Assembly (NCBI GenBank): GCA_964437825.1
Contig: CAYTIH010000010.1
Span: 1 to 59,591, forward strand
From: JBJFCE01 sp964437825
Lineage (GTDB): Bacteria > Bacillota > Clostridia > Lachnospirales > Lachnospiraceae
Length of the DNA stretch: 59,591 nt
Direction: 5' to 3'
Shown: positions 8,674 to 18,101 of the stretch, piece by piece
Numbering within the stretch: the stretch's first letter is position 1
Layout: every line of letters begins with the position of its first letter
Program-made: the position numbers and the translations under genes
Notes under the pieces: generated by a model
Databases searched by the model: none
What the model was told of the DNA's origin: nothing
Seen by the model: the letters and a program-made list of their open reading frames with translations, nothing else

Positions 8674-8694
8674 ATGTTTCTCTCATCCCGCAAC

Positions 8695-11529
8695 TTAATG
8701 CGTTTCTATATAATTCTCAAACTGTTCTATACTCATCAGAACCTTTCTGGGTTTTGTGCCTTCTTCTTCGCCAACTACGCCCGCATCCGAAAGCTGATCC
8801 ATGATTCTGGCAGCCCTGTTAAAGCCAACCCGGAAGGCTCTTTGCAGCATACCGATGGACGCTTTGTCCTTTTCTATAATAAATCGTCCCGCATCTACGA
8901 ACAGCTCGTCTAAATCACTGGCTCCCGAAGCGCCTCCGCCCGAATCGGATGCGGCAGAAATATGGGATATTTTTTCTTCCAGATCCGCTCCGTACACATT
9001 GCCGAGTGCCTGATCCTTCAGGAAATCCACAACATCCGACACCTCTTTATCCGATACAAAGGCGCCCTGTACTCTGGCAGGCTTAGAATATCCCTGAGGA
9101 TAGAATAACATATCGCCCTTCCCTAGCAGCTTCTCCGCACCGTTCATATCGAGGATGGTTCTGGAATCCACGCCGCTGGATACCGCAAATGCAATACGGC
9201 TTGGCATATTTGCCTTGATCAATCCCGTAATGACATCGACAGAAGGCCGCTGCGTTGCTATCACCAGATGAATTCCGGCCGCACGCGCAAGCTGTGCCAG
9301 ACGGACAATCGCTTCTTCCACATCACTGGAAGCAACCATCATCAAATCCGCAAGCTCATCCACGATAATCACGATCTGCGGCATTTTGGCAGGCGCATCC
9401 TCCTTTCCGGAATCCTTCATGGACTGCGCCATTTTGTTATAACCCTTCAAGTCCCTGACATTGTGATCCGCAAATTTTTTGTACCTGTCCGTCATTTCCA
9501 CCACCGCCCATTGTAATGCAGCCGCAGCTTTCTTGGGATCGGTCACAACCGGAATCAGCAGATGCGGAATTCCGTTGTAAACGCTTAATTCCACTACCTT
9601 AGGGTCCACCATAATCAGCTTTACATCATCCGGATGCGCTTTATACAAAATACTCATAATCAATGTATTGATACATACCGACTTACCAGAACCGGTAGAA
9701 CCTGCAATCAATACATGCGGCATCTTTCCGATATCAAAGACCACGGTTTGTCCCGCAATGTCCTTACCGACGGCAAATGCCAGATTGGAATCAAATTTTT
9801 TAAATGCTTCGGACTCAAGCAGTTCGCGTAAATGAACCGCACGGTTTTCTTTATTGGGTACTTCTATGCCGACAGCGGCTTTTCCCGGAATCGGAGCCTC
9901 TATCCGGATATCCGTAGCGGCAAGATTCAATTTGATATCGTCTGCAAGAGATACGATCTTGCTGACTTTGACGCCAAGCTCCGGCTGCATTTCATATCTG
10001 GTAACCGTCGGTCCCTGACTGATATCCGTAATGGTTACGTTGACGCCAAAGGTTTTCAATGTCTGCTGAAGCCTTGCCGCAGTTTCCTTCAGCTGTCTGG
10101 AGGAATCGCCGCCGTTCTTTCCGCTTCCTTTACTTAATAGGTTCAGCGGCGGGAAGATATATTTCTTTGGCTTCGCCGGGGGCTGCTGTATGGTGATGGC
10201 CGCAGAAGCGTCCGCCTTCTTTTGCTCCGGCGTTTTGTATTCTTCCTTTACCCCAAAGCTGTGCGGCGGTTTCTGCGGAGTATATCCCTGCTCTAAAAAA
10301 TCGCCGAAGGTATCCGCGCCCTGCGGACGATAGCTGTCGATCGGAGATGTCATGGCAGCTGCCGCCGTTACGGCCTGCCTGGGCTTCGGAATCTGCTGCG
10401 GCTCCGAAAACAGCTCAGGTTCCAGACTGCTCAGCGTTTCCTGCTCATATACCGTTTCCTGTTCAGCTTCCGAATATCCGGACTCCTTCACGCCCTTTGG
10501 CTCCGGCATATTCCGATATAAATCAAATTCAAATACATTTTCATCCGCCAGCGGCGTCATATCTGCCTGATTCGCGATTTCCTCTTTCGGCGGTTCCGGA
10601 TCCTCCAGAATAATCTCATGCATATTTTCCTGTCTGAACTGTTCCTCAGGCTTTTCCAGCTTGGTGCCAGCCATAAGCGCCGGCGGCTTTTCCTCGCTTC
10701 TTTTTTGAAAAATCGGATTGCTTTCGGATTCGTTCTCCTGCAGGAATCTGTGATCCCTGCGTTTTTCTCTCACGGTCTCTTTGGGAGGATTCTTTCTGAT
10801 CTCATACTGTCCGTCGGAATCCTCATCATATGCTTCTTCCCATCTGGCGGATTTTTCATCTCTGTGACGCTCTGCGGATTCCCTGGCCGTTTCATACATT
10901 TTTTGTCCGCTTTTTTTAACTCCGTTGATAAAGGAGCGTTCCGTAATAATCACCAATGCGATAATAATCACTACCAAAAGCACCAGCACGCTGCCGACGG
11001 TTTTCAGATACTTCATCATAGGATAGGCAAGCAAACCGCACAGCAGGCCTCCGCCCCGATACCCCTCTCTGCTGGTTTCAAACAGATTTTTTATGAGATT
11101 TCCCTGCATTTCATCCATCGGAACGGATATCATCTGCACAAAGATTCCGATGCATAAAAGCAGTACGACTCCCGCTGCAATTTTCCTGACTGCAACCTGA
11201 TTTCCGTGGTTGGAAAGATGAAAGGCCATGCCGATAAAAACGGCAATCGGCAATACATAAGAAAGAATGCCGAATAACCCGAACATAACGCCCTTAACTG
11301 TTTTTCCAAAGGGCCCCATAATCGAAAAATTGCATAAAAATAAAAGAATGCATACCGCAAAGCTGATAATCATAATGATTTCATTGCGAAGTGCCGCATC
11401 CTGCTCCTGCTTTTTTCTGGTTGATTGCTTACTGTTATATGTACGATGCGTATTCGTGTTTGTCTTTTTCTTCGTCTGTGTTCCTTTTGATCCGGTTCCC
11501 CGGCCGGAACGACTGCTTCCTGATGCCAT
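8695..11529 (-). CDS. ftsK: DNA translocase FtsK/SpoIIIE
   Basis: FtsK/SpoIIIE is a septum-located, ATP-driven pump that moves chromosomal DNA during division or into the forespore. Four to five N-terminal membrane helices occupy roughly residues 50-200. A long low-complexity acidic and proline-rich linker runs to about 430. The motor domain carries Walker A GSTGSGKSVCINTLI, Walker B VIIVDELADLMM and ATQRPSVDVITGLIKANMPS. The winged-helix gamma domain that reads oriented DNA sequences follows (SIGMLQRAFRVGFNRAARIM). The longest frame begins at 11604; the ATG at 11529, with GGGAAGGA upstream and starting MASGSSRSGRGTGSKG, is preferred (944 residues). It follows tepA by 87 bases, a pairing also known near spoIIIE in Bacillus. 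Confidence 0.95.
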   Translation of the reverse strand: MASGSSRSGRGTGSKGTQTKKKTNTNTHRTYNSKQSTRKKQEQDAALRNEIIMIISFAVCILLFLCNFSIMGPFGKTVKGVMFGLFGILSYVLPIAVFIGMAFHLSNHGNQVAVRKIAAGVVLLLCIGIFVQMISVPMDEMQGNLIKNLFETSREGYRGGGLLCGLLAYPMMKYLKTVGSVLVLLVVIIIALVIITERSFINGVKKSGQKMYETARESAERHRDEKSARWEEAYDEDSDGQYEIRKNPPKETVREKRRDHRFLQENESESNPIFQKRSEEKPPALMAGTKLEKPEEQFRQENMHEIILEDPEPPKEEIANQADMTPLADENVFEFDLYRNMPEPKGVKESGYSEAEQETVYEQETLSSLEPELFSEPQQIPKPRQAVTAAAAMTSPIDSYRPQGADTFGDFLEQGYTPQKPPHSFGVKEEYKTPEQKKADASAAITIQQPPAKPKKYIFPPLNLLSKGSGKNGGDSSRQLKETAARLQQTLKTFGVNVTITDISQGPTVTRYEMQPELGVKVSKIVSLADDIKLNLAATDIRIEAPIPGKAAVGIEVPNKENRAVHLRELLESEAFKKFDSNLAFAVGKDIAGQTVVFDIGKMPHVLIAGSTGSGKSVCINTLIMSILYKAHPDDVKLIMVDPKVVELSVYNGIPHLLIPVVTDPKKAAAALQWAVVEMTDRYKKFADHNVRDLKGYNKMAQSMKDSGKEDAPAKMPQIVIIVDELADLMMVASSDVEEAIVRLAQLARAAGIHLVIATQRPSVDVITGLIKANMPSRIAFAVSSGVDSRTILDMNGAEKLLGKGDMLFYPQGYSKPARVQGAFVSDKEVSDVVDFLKDQALGNVYGADLEEKISHISAASDSGGGASGASDLDELFVDAGRFIIEKDKASIGMLQRAFRVGFNRAARIMDQLSDAGVVGEEEGTKPRKVLMSIEQFENYIETH

Positions 11530-11616
11530 GGATTTTTCCTTCCCTGTTATTTTCACCCATATCGGGCAGAAGCCTGAAAAAACATTTGTTTTTCCAAGCT
11601 TCATTTATAGATTATA

Positions 11617-12363
11617 TCACGAACCTTTTTTTTTGTCATCCTCGATCATGGAATATAATTTTTGAAAGGCATCATGAATTCCCCCGACTTCATCGATAAT
11701 CCGTTCTTCCACGGCTTCTTCCCCTACGAGAATCGTCCCGACATCCTTGGTCAGAACCTCCGTTTCCATCATCAATTCCTCCAGCCTATCTTTGCCTGCA
11801 TCACAGTGCATTGTGACAAAATCAAGGATTCTGTCCTGAATCTGCCTGAAATAATCAAAAGTTTGCTGAACACCGATTACCATACCGTTTAATCTGACCG
11901 GGTGTATCACCATCGTGGCCGAGGGTACAATAAAGGAATAATCTGTGCTGACCGCAATCGGAACCCCTATACTGTGGCTTCCGCCAAGCACCAGCGAAAC
12001 CGTCGGCTTTCCTAACGAAGCAATCATTTCCGCAATTGCAAGTCCCGCCTCCACATCACCGCCCATGGTATTCAAAAGGATCAACACACCGTCCACCTCC
12101 GTGCTGTCCTCGATAGCCGCAAGCTGTGGCAAGATATGTTCGTATTTCGTTGTTTTGGAATTGCTGCTCAGGCATTCGTGTCCTTCCACTTCACCGATAA
12201 TGGTGATGAGATGAATACAGTATTTTCCGTCCTGATTTAAAATGACCTGGCCGCTTTCCCTGATCATTTCTTCCTTCTGTTCTACGTCCTTATCTTTGCT
12301 TTTGCTCTTATCTGCAACGGTATCCACTGTCTTGCTTTGCTTTTTCTTATCATTTTTTGACAT
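11617..12363 (-). CDS. tepA: ClpP-class serine peptidase TepA (translocation-enhancing protein)
   Basis: TepA is a ClpP-fold peptidase described in Bacillus as aiding protein export and degrading signal-peptide remnants or spore proteins. The 248-residue protein begins with a lysine-rich tail of about 30 residues (MSKNDKKKQSK). The ClpP fold follows: LILLNTMGGDVEAGLAIAEM, the nucleophile region VLGGSHSIGVPIAV (Ser in GSHSIG) and the catalytic histidine in SATMVIHPVRLNG. No signal peptide or membrane helix is seen, so it is cytoplasmic. AAGGAGGA precedes the ATG. It is upstream of ftsK, the same association found in Bacillus species, which supports the name. Confidence 0.88.
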   Translation of the reverse strand: MSKNDKKKQSKTVDTVADKSKSKDKDVEQKEEMIRESGQVILNQDGKYCIHLITIIGEVEGHECLSSNSKTTKYEHILPQLAAIEDSTEVDGVLILLNTMGGDVEAGLAIAEMIASLGKPTVSLVLGGSHSIGVPIAVSTDYSFIVPSATMVIHPVRLNGMVIGVQQTFDYFRQIQDRILDFVTMHCDAGKDRLEELMMETEVLTKDVGTILVGEEAVEERIIDEVGGIHDAFQKLYSMIEDDKKKGS

Positions 12364-12406
12364 CGCAATCCTCCTTCACGGTACGAAACCGGACGAAACA
12401 CACTTT

Positions 12407-12478
12407 GCGGGTTTCGCCTGTGATCGCGGCAAGTCGCCAAACGAACATACTTGCATGTTCATTGGCTTGTTACCCGCG
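12407..12478. repeat. Structured intergenic element with nested inverted repeats
   Basis: Outer arms GCGGGT (12407-12412) and ACCCGC (12472-12477) enclose CAAG/CTTG and a longer imperfect hairpin, GCCAAACGAACAT (12436-12448) against ATGTTCATTGGC (12455-12466). It lies between a terminator and the tepA start. The nested layout is typical of a folded RNA or a dispersed palindromic repeat; only one copy is seen in the window. Confidence 0.45.
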
Positions 12479-12514
12479 TAAAAAAAGAGAACCCGTTTGA
12501 GTTCTCTTTTAGTA
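12479..12514 (-). terminator. Rho-independent terminator after the yebC-membrane protein pair
   Basis: On the minus strand AAAAGAGAAC and GTTCTCTTTT pair around TCAAACGG and run into a T-tract of seven bases, about 45 bases past the stop at 12556. Confidence 0.85.
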
Positions 12515-12555
12515 TGCGAAGCATCTGCACTTTTATGTATCGGTAAGCATAAATT

Positions 12556-14061
12556 TTAGCGAAGTTCAAAATCATCGTGATCCGGAACCTGCACATCATA
12601 GTGCATTTGATCCTCCGAAACCTCATACTGATAATCCATCTCCTTATGCGCACGTTTTTTCGGTAAAGGAAGGGGATTTTCGATCAATGTAACCGTTTTG
12701 CCCGGTTTTGCAGCTTCAGCCATTTCCGGTTTTGCATCCGATTCCTTTGAATCCGATGTGGAAACGGCTGCCTTATTTTTCAGTTCCGTCAGCGGATGTT
12801 CCATTTCAAAAATCATGCCAAAGCCCATGGCGGCAGAAAGTACGCAAACACAGGAAATCGCCGCTGTTTCATCCATTTGAAACAAGCGAAATAAAATCAT
12901 AAACGTAACGCCAAAATAAACCGGCGCTATACAAGGCAGTACTTCCTTTCGGTTTTTCCACTGAAGGACTGCCGGCATTCCGGATACCGCCGTCAGGATC
13001 ACAACCCACAGATTCCCACAGGCGTTGGTTTCTGCCAAAAAAACAAATTCAAATTTCCGGGAATATAGCTGTATTCCGTGTACGACAAAATTCTCTGCGC
13101 CTTTCAAAAACGCGTCCATGCCCGTACCCTTCATTGCGGTCAAAGCTCCGGCAGCGACCGCCAAAGCAACGCCGATCACCCATCCCGAAAGATAGGTGAG
13201 AAAACGGAATTTCCTATTGCCCTCTCCGGTCATTTCGCTTCCCGAAAGCAAAGCGGCGCCTGATGCAAGCAAAAACAGCGAAAACAAGTCGCAGAACAGC
13301 AAAATACCTGTCAGAATACCACATAGGATATACAGAACGTATCCGGTCCGTGGCTTTAAAAAGACTGCTTTTTGATTTAACAGAACCGTAAAAGCCATAC
13401 ATACCAATACCAAAAGCAAATATAACTGAACCGGATCGGAAAGCGCCAGCGCATCCAAAAACGGCGGAAGCACATTATACAAAACCGCAAAGATCACTGC
13501 GGCTTTTCTGTTTAACAAAATACGCAGCAGCAAATAGCCTGCGAACACGGTCAAGACCTGTATTACCAGGTTGAGCCCGAAAACGGCGACCGCATCATTT
13601 CCAAGCAAAATACAAAAGCCATGCAGAAGCTGTCCGTACAGCCATGTCATTCCGTGAAAAGAGAATCTTGCATCGGCATAAATATTCTGCGTCACACACG
13701 CATGATAAAACAATTCCTCATTTCCTGTAATTTTAAGCGGATTGCCGTTCATCCAGGAAATCCGAAGCAGCAATGTAACCAGATAAATCAAAACCACTGA
13801 CAGGATATCGATCAATAGATACGAAGGCTTTCTTCTGTATTGGTTACGGCTCTTTCGAACCGTATATTTGACGCCTGCGGCTCTGAGTATGAAAAACAGA
13901 AGCAGCGCACAGACCGTTACGCCCGCCGTCACTGCCCCTGTCTGCCACGGCTCCATAAGCGCCGTCCGATCGGATATCATGAAGCCGGCAAAGGCCAAAA
14001 GCGCCAAATATGTAATACTATACAACACTAAAAAGAACCAAAAGCTCTTTGTTTTCTCCAT
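12556..14061 (-). CDS. Multi-span membrane protein, dolichyl-phosphate-mannose glycosyltransferase-like
   Basis: The 501-residue protein has about ten to twelve hydrophobic segments between residues 10 and 410. The loop after the third segment reads SWMNGNPLKITGNEELFYHA, placed where GT-C glycosyltransferases hold their catalytic acidic residue, followed by a membrane-rich body. A cytosolic tail of about 90 residues ends in a charged motif, PLPLPKKRAHKEMDYQYEV, then an acidic FELR end. GT-C membership and any lipid-sugar substrate are inferred from shape only. The start is the ATG two bases after the yebC stop; translation is probably coupled because no good ribosome site precedes it. A terminator follows at 12479-12514. 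Confidence 0.7.
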   Translation of the reverse strand: MEKTKSFWFFLVLYSITYLALLAFAGFMISDRTALMEPWQTGAVTAGVTVCALLLFFILRAAGVKYTVRKSRNQYRRKPSYLLIDILSVVLIYLVTLLLRISWMNGNPLKITGNEELFYHACVTQNIYADARFSFHGMTWLYGQLLHGFCILLGNDAVAVFGLNLVIQVLTVFAGYLLLRILLNRKAAVIFAVLYNVLPPFLDALALSDPVQLYLLLVLVCMAFTVLLNQKAVFLKPRTGYVLYILCGILTGILLFCDLFSLFLLASGAALLSGSEMTGEGNRKFRFLTYLSGWVIGVALAVAAGALTAMKGTGMDAFLKGAENFVVHGIQLYSRKFEFVFLAETNACGNLWVVILTAVSGMPAVLQWKNRKEVLPCIAPVYFGVTFMILFRLFQMDETAAISCVCVLSAAMGFGMIFEMEHPLTELKNKAAVSTSDSKESDAKPEMAEAAKPGKTVTLIENPLPLPKKRAHKEMDYQYEVSEDQMHYDVQVPDHDDFELR

Positions 14062-14063
14062 AA

Positions 14064-14792
14064 TTATTCGTCCCAATTGTGATACACTGCCTGAACATCA
14101 TCATCCTCGTCCAACAGATCCAGAGTTCTCTGAAGCTGATGAATATCATTTTCATCGGAAAGCGTTACATAATTCTGAGGAATCATAGTAACCTCCGCGG
14201 ATGCCATGGGAATTTTGGTCTCCTCCAAAGCCTTGGAAACCGCTTCAAAGCTGTCGGGATCCGTTAAAATTTCATAGCTGTCATCTTCTTCGTTAAAATC
14301 CTCTGCGCCCGCATCCAGCGCCGTCATCATCAGATCATCCGCATCCAGCTCACATTCTTCCTTATCTATGATAATCTGTCCCTTTTTGTCGAACATAAAG
14401 GATACACAGCCCTGTGTTCCGATACTGCCGCTTCCTTTGGCAAAAGCGGAACGTATATTTGCAGCGGTTCTGTTCTTATTATCCGTTAACGCTTCTACAA
14501 TGATCGCGATTCCGCTCGGTCCGTATCCTTCATAAGTAACATATTCATAATTCACGTTGCCGCTATCACCGGCAGCTTTCTTGATTCCTCTTTCAATGGT
14601 ATCGTTAGGCATATTATTTGCCTTTGCCTTCGCAATTACGGTTGCCAGTTTAAAGTTATTGGCCGGGTCCGGACCGCCTTCCTTGACTGCAACTGCGATT
14701 TCACGTCCAATAATGGTAAAAATCTTTCCCTTTGCCGCATCATTTTTTTCCTTTTTGTGTTTGATGTTCGCAAATTTTGAATGTCCTGACAT
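14064..14792 (-). CDS. yebC: YebC/PmpR family translation or transcription factor
   Basis: YebC-family proteins are three-domain DNA- or ribosome-associated factors; some members relieve stalling at proline-rich sequences, others act as transcription regulators. The 242-residue protein has the family start MSGHSKFANIKHKKEKNDAA, then ANNMPNDTIERGIKKAAG, YEGYGPSGIAIIVEALTDN and NRTAANIRSAFAKGSGSIG. AAAGGAGA precedes the ATG by seven bases. It lies 57 bases behind the CNNM gene and is immediately followed by the membrane protein gene. Identification is secure; the exact biochemical role here is not. Confidence 0.95.
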   Translation of the reverse strand: MSGHSKFANIKHKKEKNDAAKGKIFTIIGREIAVAVKEGGPDPANNFKLATVIAKAKANNMPNDTIERGIKKAAGDSGNVNYEYVTYEGYGPSGIAIIVEALTDNKNRTAANIRSAFAKGSGSIGTQGCVSFMFDKKGQIIIDKEECELDADDLMMTALDAGAEDFNEEDDSYEILTDPDSFEAVSKALEETKIPMASAEVTMIPQNYVTLSDENDIHQLQRTLDLLDEDDDVQAVYHNWDE

Positions 14793-14848
14793 AACGTATT
14801 CTCCTTTAAATCATTTCCGTGGTAATTTACATAATTGTAAGTATACCA

Positions 14849-16258
14849 TCATTCTTTTTCTTCTTCAACTTCTTCTTTTTCCGGAAGCTTTGTAACCCTG
14901 ACCTTCTGGATCATTCTTTTTGCAACGCTCTGAATACGGAATTCATATCCCTGATATTCAAACGCGAACTGTTCTTTCTCATCCGGAATATGCTTCATCT
15001 GCAGGATGACAAAACCGTTGAGCGTCTCAACCTCCAAATCCTCATCAAAGGTCAGTGCAAGCTGTCTGCTCAGCTCCTCCAGAGTGGTCATACCGTACGC
15101 CATATAGGTCTGCTCTCCGATTTTGATAATATGGCGCTCATCCTCATCATATTCATCCTGAATATTACCTACGATTTCCTCCAGAATATCCTCCATCGCA
15201 ACCAGACCCTCCGTCTGTCCGTACTCATCCACCACAATCACCATCTGGAGCTTCTGGCTCTGCATGGAATGAAACAGGTCATCAATTTTCATTGTTTCCG
15301 GAACAAACTCCGGCTTTCTCAGGATCTGCCGGCAATTCTTCAGTGCGGGATTTGCATTACTCTGACTGACTGAGTATCCTTGACGGCCGTCAGAGGTACG
15401 CAGCTTTTTTTCCAGCCTGCAGGCGTCCTTTAAATGCAGAATGCCGATAATCTGATCGGGCGTCTCGTTATAGACCGGATATCTGCTGTTATTCTCCTCC
15501 AGCATAAAAGAAACCGCCTCTGACAGATTCATATGTGCATCCAACATAACCATGTTCTGCCGATTGGTCATAATGTCATGTGCCGTTTTGTCGCCAAATT
15601 CGAAAATATTGGTGATCATCGCGGCTTCGCTTTCCTCCAGAACGCCCTGCTCATGGCCTTCGTTCACCATCGATATAATTTCTTCTTCAGTCACATCCGC
15701 CATATTATTTAACTGCTTCATGCCCAAAAGCCGCAAAATCACATTTGCAGACTGATTAATCAGTCCGGTAACCGGAATAAAAATCAGACAAATATAATAG
15801 GTGAAATGGATTCCGAAATAAGCCCATTTCTCGGGATACCTTGATGCGATCTTCTTCGGAATCAAAACTCCGAACAACAGTAAAATGTAGATCAGTAAAA
15901 ATCCCGCAGCCACAATGGACAGAATATGTAGCCAAAGCAGCGTATGATCCTCCAAACGGCTGCCCACTGCCAATTCCAACAGCCGGTCCATCCAGCTTTT
16001 CAGAATTCCCAGGAAGAATCCGCCCATAACAATATGGACCAGTGTTACCACAAACTGAACCGTATTTACATATCTGGTCGGATTCTGGGCCATTTGAAGC
16101 AGTCTTTTGGATGACCTGTCACCGTTTTGCTTCCATCTGCTTTCCAGCTCGTTTGTATTCAAATTCTGAAGCGCCGATCCGAATCCGTAAAAAACAAAAT
16201 CAATTGCGAGAAGTACCACAAACAATAGTATACTGCCCGCCGCCGCGGCATCCTGCAT
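14849..16258 (-). CDS. CNNM/CBS-domain transporter-like protein (HlyC/CorC family)
   Basis: The protein has an N-terminal CNNM membrane domain with four hydrophobic segments in residues 5-180, a CBS pair at roughly 210-330 (HDIMTNRQNMVMLD and VVDEYGQTEGLVAMEDILEE) and a C-terminal CorC_HlyC domain near 350-440 (EVETLNGFVILQMKHIP). Relatives are linked to magnesium or cobalt efflux; the older name hemolysin C has little support. GGGTGG lies eight bases before the ATG at 16258, preferred over an upstream GTG, giving 469 residues. An acidic and lysine-rich tail (KEEVEEEKE) ends the protein. Substrate is not determined by sequence. Confidence 0.88.
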   Translation of the reverse strand: MQDAAAAGSILLFVVLLAIDFVFYGFGSALQNLNTNELESRWKQNGDRSSKRLLQMAQNPTRYVNTVQFVVTLVHIVMGGFFLGILKSWMDRLLELAVGSRLEDHTLLWLHILSIVAAGFLLIYILLLFGVLIPKKIASRYPEKWAYFGIHFTYYICLIFIPVTGLINQSANVILRLLGMKQLNNMADVTEEEIISMVNEGHEQGVLEESEAAMITNIFEFGDKTAHDIMTNRQNMVMLDAHMNLSEAVSFMLEENNSRYPVYNETPDQIIGILHLKDACRLEKKLRTSDGRQGYSVSQSNANPALKNCRQILRKPEFVPETMKIDDLFHSMQSQKLQMVIVVDEYGQTEGLVAMEDILEEIVGNIQDEYDEDERHIIKIGEQTYMAYGMTTLEELSRQLALTFDEDLEVETLNGFVILQMKHIPDEKEQFAFEYQGYEFRIQSVAKRMIQKVRVTKLPEKEEVEEEKE

Positions 16259-16380
16259 AATCAAATCCACCCTTTCCGTTCTTTTGTAGCAATCGTAATT
16301 ATAATGCAGAAATTATTTACTTATTTCATTTACTTATTTCACTCCGGCTTGTCGATATCCTTTGTATTCTCCCGGACTAT

Positions 16381-16722
16381 TTATGTATGCAGTTCCAGGC
16401 TGATACATAATGCCCGATCCACCTTTCTCATAATCTCGTCATCCAGATGGCATACCTTATCCTTCAATCTCGTTTTGTCAATGGTGCGAAGCTGCTCCAG
16501 TAAAATTACAGAATCCTTGACCATATCATATTTTGTGGCAGATAATTCTATATGAGTCGGCAGCTTTGCTTTATTCATTTTCGATGTTATTGCCGCACAG
16601 ATAATGGTTGGACTATGCTTATTTCCAACATCATTCTGTATAATCAGTACCGGTCTGATTCCGCCCTGTTCCGAGCCGACAACCGGTCTTAAATCCGCAT
16701 AAAAAACGTCTCCCCGCCGCAT
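16381..16722 (-). CDS. mazF: MazF/PemK-family endoribonuclease toxin
   Basis: MazF toxins cleave single-stranded mRNA at short motifs. The 113-residue product has the complete fold: RRGDVFYADLRPVVGSEQGG, the conserved RPVLIIQNDVGN with its Arg, and LPTHIELSATKYDMVKDSVI followed by LEQLRTIDKTRL. It resembles NdoA (EndoA) of Bacillus, which also lies behind alr. In Bacillus an antitoxin gene ndoAI sits between alr and ndoA; here only 93 bases separate alr from mazF and they hold no frame long enough for an antitoxin. The toxin therefore appears solitary in this operon; an antitoxin elsewhere is possible. Confidence 0.93.
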   Translation of the reverse strand: MRRGDVFYADLRPVVGSEQGGIRPVLIIQNDVGNKHSPTIICAAITSKMNKAKLPTHIELSATKYDMVKDSVILLEQLRTIDKTRLKDKVCHLDDEIMRKVDRALCISLELHT

Positions 16723-16815
16723 ATATCACGTTCCTTTCCGATTACTTGATATATACATTATTAACAAACATATCGTTCGGTATACCGTGAACAGCGTTTT
16801 TCTGATTACTGTTTT

Positions 16816-18081
16816 TTATCGCGTACCGGTCAATCGCTGATCCGTGCCTGATTCTGTACCGTCTCCGGCGGCTTTGGTTTCTATAAACACAGTCGGAACA
16901 TCCTGATAATAGTCCTTATATCCAATGACCTTATTTTGCTTGAGATACACTCTCGGAACGCGCTTGCCGATATCACAGGCAAGCTCGTAGGGGAATCGTC
17001 CGGAAAGCTCGGACAGCTCCTCCATAGCCAGCGTCTCCGCTCCGTCCGTCCCGATCAGAGTCACCCGTGTGCCGACGGTTATCTCCGGCAGATCCGTAAC
17101 ATCCACCATAAACTGATCCATACAGACTCTGCCCAAGATAGCACAGCGCTTTTGGCAAATAATGACCGTTCCTTTTCCGGATAAGCCTCTGGGATAACCG
17201 TCCCCATATCCGACCGGAATTGTGGCAACGCGCATTTCCTTATCCGCCGTAAAGGTTCCTCCGTAGCTGACGGATTCTCCGGGCATAACCGTTTTTACAA
17301 AAGCAACATGACTATAGAGTGATAATACCGGCTTTAATCGAACAAGATCTCTTTTCACCTCATTTGACGGCCACAATCCATATAATGTAATCCCCGCACG
17401 AACCATATCCATATGCATCTGCGGAAGCTCTATGATTCCGGCGCTATTGGCACAGTGATGAATCGGAATCCTGTATCCAAGCATTTCTTCCGCCTGCCGG
17501 ATCAATTCGGTAAATTTTCGGTATTGCTCTTTGGCGGATTCCTTGTCTGCCTCGTCCGCTCTGGCAAAATGAGTAAAAATACCCTCGATTTCAAGATTGG
17601 GATAGGACGCGATCCCTTCGATTAACGCAAGACCGGAGGCATCCGGCCTTACACCGATTCTGCCCATCCCCGTATCCACCTTAATATGAATACGAATGCG
17701 CTTTCCGATTCTTCCGGCCGCATCTGAAAGCGCTTTTGCCATGTCCTTTGTAAAAACGGCGGGTCTGATCTCATACCTTGCCATGTCCTCATAGGCATAT
17801 GGGAAGGTATAACCTAAAATCAGAATCGGTTTTTTCATTTCGGCGCTTCTAAGCTGCATCGCTTCTTCCATCGTAGCAGTTGCATAGCCCCATACATACT
17901 CCTCCGATTCCAGTTCCCTCGCAATCGCAACGCTGCCGTGTCCGTAACCGTCTGTTTTAATCACACCCGTCATCATGGTTCCCTCGGGAAGATGCTCCTT
18001 CATGCTCCTCATATTAAACAGCATCGCATCCAAATCCACACAGGCACATATTCTCTCATAATGCAACTGATCAGGTATCAT
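16816..18081 (-). CDS. alr: Alanine racemase
   Basis: This PLP enzyme interconverts L- and D-alanine for peptidoglycan. The 421-residue length fits the family. The PLP lysine is in VIKTDGYGHG (Lys42), a variant of the usual KANAYGHG, and the second catalytic base lies in ESVSYGGTF. RVCMDQFMVDVTDLP marks the substrate gate. The frame is open to a TTG at 18105 that overlaps the nnr stop; the ATG at 18081 is preferred because alanine racemases begin close to the YERICACVDLDA strand. It sits between nnr and mazF as in many Firmicutes. Confidence 0.95.
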   Translation of the reverse strand: MIPDQLHYERICACVDLDAMLFNMRSMKEHLPEGTMMTGVIKTDGYGHGSVAIARELESEEYVWGYATATMEEAMQLRSAEMKKPILILGYTFPYAYEDMARYEIRPAVFTKDMAKALSDAAGRIGKRIRIHIKVDTGMGRIGVRPDASGLALIEGIASYPNLEIEGIFTHFARADEADKESAKEQYRKFTELIRQAEEMLGYRIPIHHCANSAGIIELPQMHMDMVRAGITLYGLWPSNEVKRDLVRLKPVLSLYSHVAFVKTVMPGESVSYGGTFTADKEMRVATIPVGYGDGYPRGLSGKGTVIICQKRCAILGRVCMDQFMVDVTDLPEITVGTRVTLIGTDGAETLAMEELSELSGRFPYELACDIGKRVPRVYLKQNKVIGYKDYYQDVPTVFIETKAAGDGTESGTDQRLTGTR

Positions 18082-18101
18082 TTTTTGTCCGCCTTCTTCA
18101 T

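Noticed and set aside
8663..8690. Terminator for ftsK
   Set aside because: The 8-bp stem is perfect but no T-tract follows on the minus strand and it overlaps the fhs promoter, so I kept it only as a hairpin note.
12242..12481. 79-codon plus-strand frame across the tepA start and the structured element
   Set aside because: It is antisense to tepA and ends inside an inverted repeat; the repeat explains the sequence better than a protein.
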